A stretch of 39,733 nt of DNA from Candidatus Synechococcus spongiarum LMB bulk15M (GTDB lineage: Bacteria > Cyanobacteriota > Cyanobacteriia > PCC-6307 > Cyanobiaceae): contig MWLD01000057.1 in assembly GCA_002018045.1 (NCBI GenBank), forward strand, positions 1 through 39,733. Reading direction: 5' to 3'. This document shows, piece after piece, positions 35,291 through 39,733 of the stretch (position 1 is the first letter of the stretch; every line of letters starts with the position of its first letter). The notes beneath the pieces are model-generated. The model had not been told where the DNA came from and made no database searches. It saw only the letters and a list, made by a program, of their open reading frames with translations. Position numbers and translations under genes: made by a program.

Positions 35291-36193
35291 ATGGCTGTCC
35301 TGTCCTGGACCCCGGAACTCCGCCATAGCCTAGAACGCTGGCTACAAGAAGACCTGGGCCGTGGTGATCTCAGTGGCGCCGCCGTAGGGGACGGGCAAGG
35401 CTGTGCCGTCTGGCGCGCCAAGGAGCCGGGCCGCTTTTGCGGTGGTCCTCTTGCCGTGGAGTTGTTCCGGCTGCTGAACCCGGCGGTGCGCGTGCAGGTG
35501 CTGGCGGCGGACGGAGAGGACGTGATCCCGGGTACGGAACTCCTGCGCCTCCACGGCCCTGCCGCGGCCCTTCTGGCGGGTGAACGGGTGGCCCTGAACC
35601 TGGCCATGCGCCTGTCCGGTGTGGCCACAGCCACAGCCCACCTGGTGGACCAACTGGCGGGCAGCGGCATTCACCTGGTAGACACCCGCAAAACCACACC
35701 CGGTCTCCGGATCCTGGAGAAATACGCTGTCCGTTGTGGGGGTGGCCTCAATCACAGAATGGGCCTGGACGATGCGGTGATGCTGAAAGAAAACCACCTG
35801 GCCTGGGCTGGTGGCGTGGTCCCCGCGTTGCAGCGGGTGCGGACGCAGGCGCCGTGGCCGGTGGCAGTGATTGTGGAAGCGGAAACGGAAGCCGAGGCCC
35901 AGGCGGCTGTGGGCGCAGGCGCTGACGGGGTGTTGCTGGATGAGTTCACCCCGGAGGCGGTGGCGGAGTTGGCTCCCAAGCTGCGTCACACAGCCAGGCA
36001 GCGGGGGAAGACCCTGGTGCTGGAAGTCTCCGGTGTCCGCCCCGGGCAATTGCGAGCCTACGTTTCCTGCGACGTTGACCTCATCTCCATCAGCGCCCCT
36101 GTGACCCGCTCCCCCTGGCTGGATCTCGCCATGCGCCATGAAGGCCGTCTCGTCCGTCCAGCGGCAGGACGTCTCCGAACTCAAGGCAGATAA
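35291..36193 (+). CDS. nadC: Nicotinate-nucleotide pyrophosphorylase (carboxylating)
   Basis: Quinolinate phosphoribosyltransferase; makes nicotinate mononucleotide for NAD synthesis. 300 residues. Motifs: LQEDLGRGDLSG, ALNLAMRLSGVATAT, VDTRKTTPGLRILEKYAVRCGGGLNHR, MLKENHLAWAG, VIVEAETEAEAQ and LEVSGVRPGQLRAY. Intact. Divergent from the methylase gene and convergent with the PfkB kinase. Confidence 0.96.
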   Translation: MAVLSWTPELRHSLERWLQEDLGRGDLSGAAVGDGQGCAVWRAKEPGRFCGGPLAVELFRLLNPAVRVQVLAADGEDVIPGTELLRLHGPAAALLAGERVALNLAMRLSGVATATAHLVDQLAGSGIHLVDTRKTTPGLRILEKYAVRCGGGLNHRMGLDDAVMLKENHLAWAGGVVPALQRVRTQAPWPVAVIVEAETEAEAQAAVGAGADGVLLDEFTPEAVAELAPKLRHTARQRGKTLVLEVSGVRPGQLRAYVSCDVDLISISAPVTRSPWLDLAMRHEGRLVRPAAGRLRTQGR

Positions 36194-36265
36194 CAGAGCC
36201 CCTCCTGGGCGGACAAGCCGGATCACCTGGCTGCGGGTCTCCGGCGGCCAGGCAAGCCCGGTGGT

Positions 36266-37264
36266 TCAGGGAAGCCGCCCCTGGCCCAGCCCTTCCGCAA
36301 AGCCCTGCTGCTCCAGGAAAGCGGCAACGGCCCCTGCCTCCGGCTGGGGATCAATGGCGCCTGCCCCTGCGCAGACCATGGCGCCACAGGCGCTGGCAAA
36401 GGCCATGGCCCGGTCAACGGCATCCGCCGAGGGATGATGTCGTAACCGGGGTTGCGTCACCAACTGGTGCAACAGCCCCGCCAGGAAGGCATCTCCCGCA
36501 CCGGTGCTGTCCACCACGGACACCGGATAGGCGGGCTGCTGCCCACGGCTCCCCCCCATCCACCACGTTGCGCCGTCCCCACCGGCGGTCACCACCACGG
36601 CGGGCTGTTGCGGCAGCGCCAGACCAATGGCCTGAGGATCCCGCTCACCCAGCAGCCACTCTGCTTCCTCAACCGCCAGCTTGAGCACTTGCACCCGCTC
36701 CAGCAAGGGACGAATCCGCTGTCGGGCCATGGATGCATCGCAGCGCCAGAACGTGGGTCGCCAGTTCACGTCCAGAGCCAACCGCACCTGCCGGTCTTCC
36801 GCCATGGCCATAGCCTGCTCCAACGCCGCCGCCGCCGTGGGACTGGCCAGGGGGATCGTGCCGAACAGCAGCCAGCGGGCAGACCGGAACAGGGTGGCCG
36901 GGATCCGGTCCGGGGCGAAGGCCGTATCGGCAAAGCCTGCGCCGGCATCCCCCAGGAATCCCCTGAAACTGCGTTCGCCGTTGTGCTGCCGCTGCACCAG
37001 CACAATTCGGGAGGGGCGCTGCTCGTCCCACTGCACCCCTTGCCGGTCCACCCCCCGCTCTTGAAAGAGTCGGGCAAAGGCTGTACCAATAGCGTCCCGC
37101 CCCAGGCGGCCCAGAAAACCGGTTGACGTGCCCAACCGGGCCAGTCCACAACACACGTTGGCGGGGGCGCCGCCCAAGCGGTCTTCTCCACCCTCGGCCG
37201 GGTTTCCCCCCGGTGGACCCAGGCGATCCACCAGCGCCTCTCCGCAGCAGATAACGTCCGGCAT
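36266..37264 (-). CDS. PfkB-family carbohydrate kinase (fructokinase-like)
   Basis: 332 residues from MPDVICCGEALVD. PfkB signature one is GGAPANVCCGLARLG; signature two is DSTGAGDAFLAGLL with catalytic Asp. Also FLGRLGRDAIG and the NWRPTFW segment seen in fructokinases. Likely phosphorylates fructose or a related sugar in the cytosol; related kinases act on ribose or 2-keto-3-deoxygluconate, so the substrate is not certain. Confidence 0.9.
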   Translation of the reverse strand: MPDVICCGEALVDRLGPPGGNPAEGGEDRLGGAPANVCCGLARLGTSTGFLGRLGRDAIGTAFARLFQERGVDRQGVQWDEQRPSRIVLVQRQHNGERSFRGFLGDAGAGFADTAFAPDRIPATLFRSARWLLFGTIPLASPTAAAALEQAMAMAEDRQVRLALDVNWRPTFWRCDASMARQRIRPLLERVQVLKLAVEEAEWLLGERDPQAIGLALPQQPAVVVTAGGDGATWWMGGSRGQQPAYPVSVVDSTGAGDAFLAGLLHQLVTQPRLRHHPSADAVDRAMAFASACGAMVCAGAGAIDPQPEAGAVAAFLEQQGFAEGLGQGRLP

Positions 37265-37776
37265 CCTTGCCTCGGCCAACTGGATTCAGCCTGCAACGGC
37301 CCTGGGCCGTTCGGCAAGCGGACCCGGCAAACCGATGCATCAGCGCCAAAGCTCCCTCAACCTCGAACCCGTCTCAAATTGGAACATCCCTACCACAAAG
37401 CCATGACAGCTTGGGAAGTGTCCACAAGGAAACCCCGAAAACACCAGGGCGCCCCGAAACTTGCGCCTTCCGCCTGGCCCGGCCTGTATCGGCAGGAAGG
37501 GAGAAGAACGATTGACAGAAGGAGCAACTCCGGCCTTAGGATGGGCAAGCCGTTTTTGACTTTGCCCAGAAGCGCCCATGAAGCCCATGAACAATCCGGA
37601 TCCGAAGCTGGTGCATCTTGGCGAAGACGTCCCATGGGGTGTGGATGGAGAGAGAGAAGACCTGACGGCTAGTAAAAAGAATGTTAGAAACGTGTCTTTC
37701 GTAACCAGTAAGGAGTACGGAAGGAGTAGAAGCGGTCCAGAGGTCCAGAGGTCCAGCACACCGGGGGTGGTGTGTC
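37265..37776 (+). other. 512-bp gap upstream of the fibronectin protein
   Basis: No convincing gene. A possible promoter begins with TTGACA at 37511-37516. A run of 2.9 copies of GGTCCAGA occurs at 37734-37756, just before the start codon at 37777. A short open frame at 37578-37853 (MKPMNNPDPKLVHL) has no support beyond being open and overlaps the next gene. Confidence 0.5.
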
Positions 37777-39733
37777 ATGAGGTGCGTCCAACGGGAAGCT
37801 GGCGCACCTCGTCTGGCCCCCACATCTTCAACAGGCTCCCGGTCCAGGGCTGAAGCGCGTTCCGCTGGTGGGGCTTGTTTCCGCCGCCGTCTGCTGGCGC
37901 TGTTGCTGGCCGTTCCCGGCCTGTTCACTGCTGCCCCCGGCCTGGTTGTTGCTCCCACTGCGCTGCTGCTCGGCGCGCTTTCGCTGGTCGCCCCCGCGCC
38001 GGCTGCCGCGGACGTGCTGGTGAGCAACTTGGGGCAGACGACGGATGATACTTTTTATGGGGCCTACAATCCGCAAAGAATAGTATCTGGGAGACGGGCG
38101 ACTTGGGAGCAGTTACTATCCCTGGACAACGCGAATTTAGCTCAACAGTTCACTACGGGAAGCAGCTCTCAGGGTTACATTCTCAACAGCGTCGAAATAG
38201 AATTATCACGTCAGGATGCCAATCGTCGAATTGTTGTGGTGGAGCTCTGGTCTTCCAGCAACAGCGGTACGCCGAATGCCAAACTACACGACTTGACGGG
38301 ACCAGCGATCCAGCCAGCCGGGGTAAATACTCTCACCTTCACGGCCCCGGCGAACACCGTGCTTTCGGCGAACACCAGTTATTTTGTTGTATTTTACAGA
38401 GGACCGAGCAGAGGGTCCGGACATCTCGCCACAGCCAGTACCACAGCAAGTCTTACGTCCTCGGCAAGCGAGGATTCCGGCGGACTGGCCGGGTGGAGCA
38501 TCGCGAACACGCTGCGTTATAACTACTTCCCCGACAATAGCCCTATTGTATGGAGTAACAACGCGAACAGGGCGTTCCAGATACGCGTCAACGGCTCCGT
38601 CGTCCCCGGCGAACCCACGGGTCTGACGGTAACGCCGGGGAACGCGAAGCTGGATCTGAGCTGGACCGCGCCCACGGGCACGGTGACGGGGTACGATGTG
38701 CATTACACCTCGGCTGCGTCTTCGGGTAGCGATGCAGTGGCGGACGATGCGACGGTGCAGACGGGCAATACGGCCACGGCTGCGACCGGCTGGCTGGCGG
38801 TGACCCGCAGCGGCACGACGGCCACGCAGGCGATAGCAAGCCTGAGCAACGGCACCACCTACCGGGTGCGTGTGCGAGCGAAGACCAGCAACGGCAACGG
38901 AGCTTGGGTGTTCGGGACGGGCACGCCCAAGGCGCCCCCGGCGGCGCCGACCAATCTTTCCACGTCGGCCGAGGAGGAGTCATTGACCGTCACCTGGACG
39001 GCCTCGACCTCGACCGGTTCCGCCGCCCCCACGTACTATGAGGTGGCGTTCGACGTGGCGACCAGGACCGTCAGCAATCTACGCTACACGGCGCGCACGC
39101 CGGACGGGACGACAACGAGCCTGACAATCGACAGCGACAGTTCCGGCCTGACGATTGAGGACGGCACCCAGTACCGGGTGACGATTCGCGCCTGTAACCC
39201 GGTCTGCAGCGCCTACACGGGCAACGAAACGATCTGGACGGTAGTGAAAGCACCTGCCGCTATCGCCAACCTGGTCGTGACGCCGGGCGACGAAACGCTG
39301 GCTTTGTCCTGGACTCTTAACTTCTCCGGCGGCACCATCGTCCGAGGGGCGCCCACCGTCTACGAGGTGGCCTACACCACCTCGACCACCGTGGACGACG
39401 ACGCGGCCGTGGGCACGGACCCGGCCACCGAGTGGGTGGACGCGGGCTACAGCGACAGCAACCTGGCGACCAGCTACACGATCACCGGCCTGACCAACGG
39501 CCAGGCCTACCAGGTGCGGGTTTGGCCGAAGCGCATAGTGGTCTCCCCCAGTGGGGAAGCTCACTTCGCTAGCAGAGGTTTCGGCACGGGCACGCCGGAG
39601 GGGACGATACGGGTGACGCTCGGTCCGTCCAGCGTCACGGTGGAGGAGGGGAAGAAGGCGTTGCTGAATCTGGGGTTCTCCCGCTGCGTGGAGGGGCATG
39701 TCACGTCGATTCGGGTCACCACGACGCGGATCC
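37777..39733 (+). CDS. Secreted multi-domain protein with fibronectin type III repeats (3' truncated by window)
   Basis: Open from ATG 37777 to the end of the window (652 codons, no stop). An unusually long basic N-region is followed by a hydrophobic export signal (RRRLLALLLAVPGLF to about residue 70) with a likely cleavage site after APAAA (78). Residues about 79-275 look like a choice-of-anchor-type beta domain (LVSNLGQTTDD, FTTGSSSQGYILNSVEIELS, ANTSYFVVFYR). Three fibronectin type III domains follow, beginning near residues 279, 387 and 492 (EPTGLTVTPGNAKLDLSW, APTNLSTSAEEE, ANLVVTPGDETLALSW). A further repeat starts at about 608 with SSVTVEEGKK. Such proteins are known to be numerous in sponge-associated Synechococcus and are thought to contact the host; that role is inference. 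Confidence 0.87.
   Translation, partial: MRCVQREAGAPRLAPTSSTGSRSRAEARSAGGACFRRRLLALLLAVPGLFTAAPGLVVAPTALLLGALSLVAPAPAAADVLVSNLGQTTDDTFYGAYNPQRIVSGRRATWEQLLSLDNANLAQQFTTGSSSQGYILNSVEIELSRQDANRRIVVVELWSSSNSGTPNAKLHDLTGPAIQPAGVNTLTFTAPANTVLSANTSYFVVFYRGPSRGSGHLATASTTASLTSSASEDSGGLAGWSIANTLRYNYFPDNSPIVWSNNANRAFQIRVNGSVVPGEPTGLTVTPGNAKLDLSWTAPTGTVTGYDVHYTSAASSGSDAVADDATVQTGNTATAATGWLAVTRSGTTATQAIASLSNGTTYRVRVRAKTSNGNGAWVFGTGTPKAPPAAPTNLSTSAEEESLTVTWTASTSTGSAAPTYYEVAFDVATRTVSNLRYTARTPDGTTTSLTIDSDSSGLTIEDGTQYRVTIRACNPVCSAYTGNETIWTVVKAPAAIANLVVTPGDETLALSWTLNFSGGTIVRGAPTVYEVAYTTSTTVDDDAAVGTDPATEWVDAGYSDSNLATSYTITGLTNGQAYQVRVWPKRIVVSPSGEAHFASRGFGTGTPEGTIRVTLGPSSVTVEEGKKALLNLGFSRCVEGHVTSIRVTTTRI

Noticed and set aside
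37578-37853. 91-codon plus-strand frame before the fibronectin gene
   Set aside because: No domain, no ribosome-binding site I can defend, and it overlaps the better supported gene.

Overview
The window is a gene-dense, GC-rich chromosome segment of a unicellular picocyanobacterium of the Synechococcus/Cyanobium type. Evidence is photosystem I genes psaF and psaJ, a high-light-inducible protein, Ycf54 (chlorophyll synthesis), the bilin reductase PcyA (so phycobilisomes rather than a Prochlorococcus-style antenna), a DevBCA exporter and two cyAbrB-type regulators. A long secreted fibronectin type III protein and a large restriction-modification-like methylase suggest a host-associated lineage such as the sponge symbiont Candidatus Synechococcus spongiarum. 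That assignment is inference; no rRNA is present.

Layout. 1-7025: structured leader, gmk converging on psaJ-psaF, tsaD, hli coupled to a UDP-GlcNAc 2-epimerase, a minus-strand queD-like/pdxJ/ycf54 operon, hisIE, a glycine-periodic repeat protein and tRNA-Val(CAC). 7153-12480: msrA, a ferredoxin/metallo-beta-lactamase fusion, then a minus-strand run M16 peptidase, sodC, ruvX, DUF3727, yqeG. 12592-16319: pcyA and a devBCA operon. 16320-16941: a gene-poor gap. 16942-22649: uvrA (with AT-rich patches), a methyltransferase, a DUF1269 protein, an unrecognised ORF and a SprT-like peptidase. 22748-26601: a small membrane protein, an unusually long ligA and a DEDDh exonuclease carrying its own BRCT domain. 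26642-31380: a 61-residue ORF, a TVP38/VTT membrane protein, a cyAbrB domain fused in frame to valyl-tRNA synthetase, a second free-standing cyAbrB and tRNA-Val(UAC). 31538-37264: an Eco57I-like methylase, nadC and a PfkB sugar kinase. 37777-end: the fibronectin type III protein, cut by the window edge.

The most unusual features are three domain rearrangements. First, a cyAbrB DNA-binding domain is joined without a stop codon to ValS, through a linker built from a 15-bp tandem duplication, next to the parental-type cyAbrB gene and a valine tRNA. Second, LigA has a duplicated helix-hairpin-helix half-module and an insert between the second and third zinc cysteines. Third, the BRCT domain of LigA recurs, about 79% identical in protein and with a 30-nt exact block in DNA, at the end of the adjacent exonuclease gene. 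Together they point to local segmental duplication as an active force in this genome. The large methylase keeps its methyltransferase motifs but seems to have lost the nuclease residues expected of type IIG enzymes.
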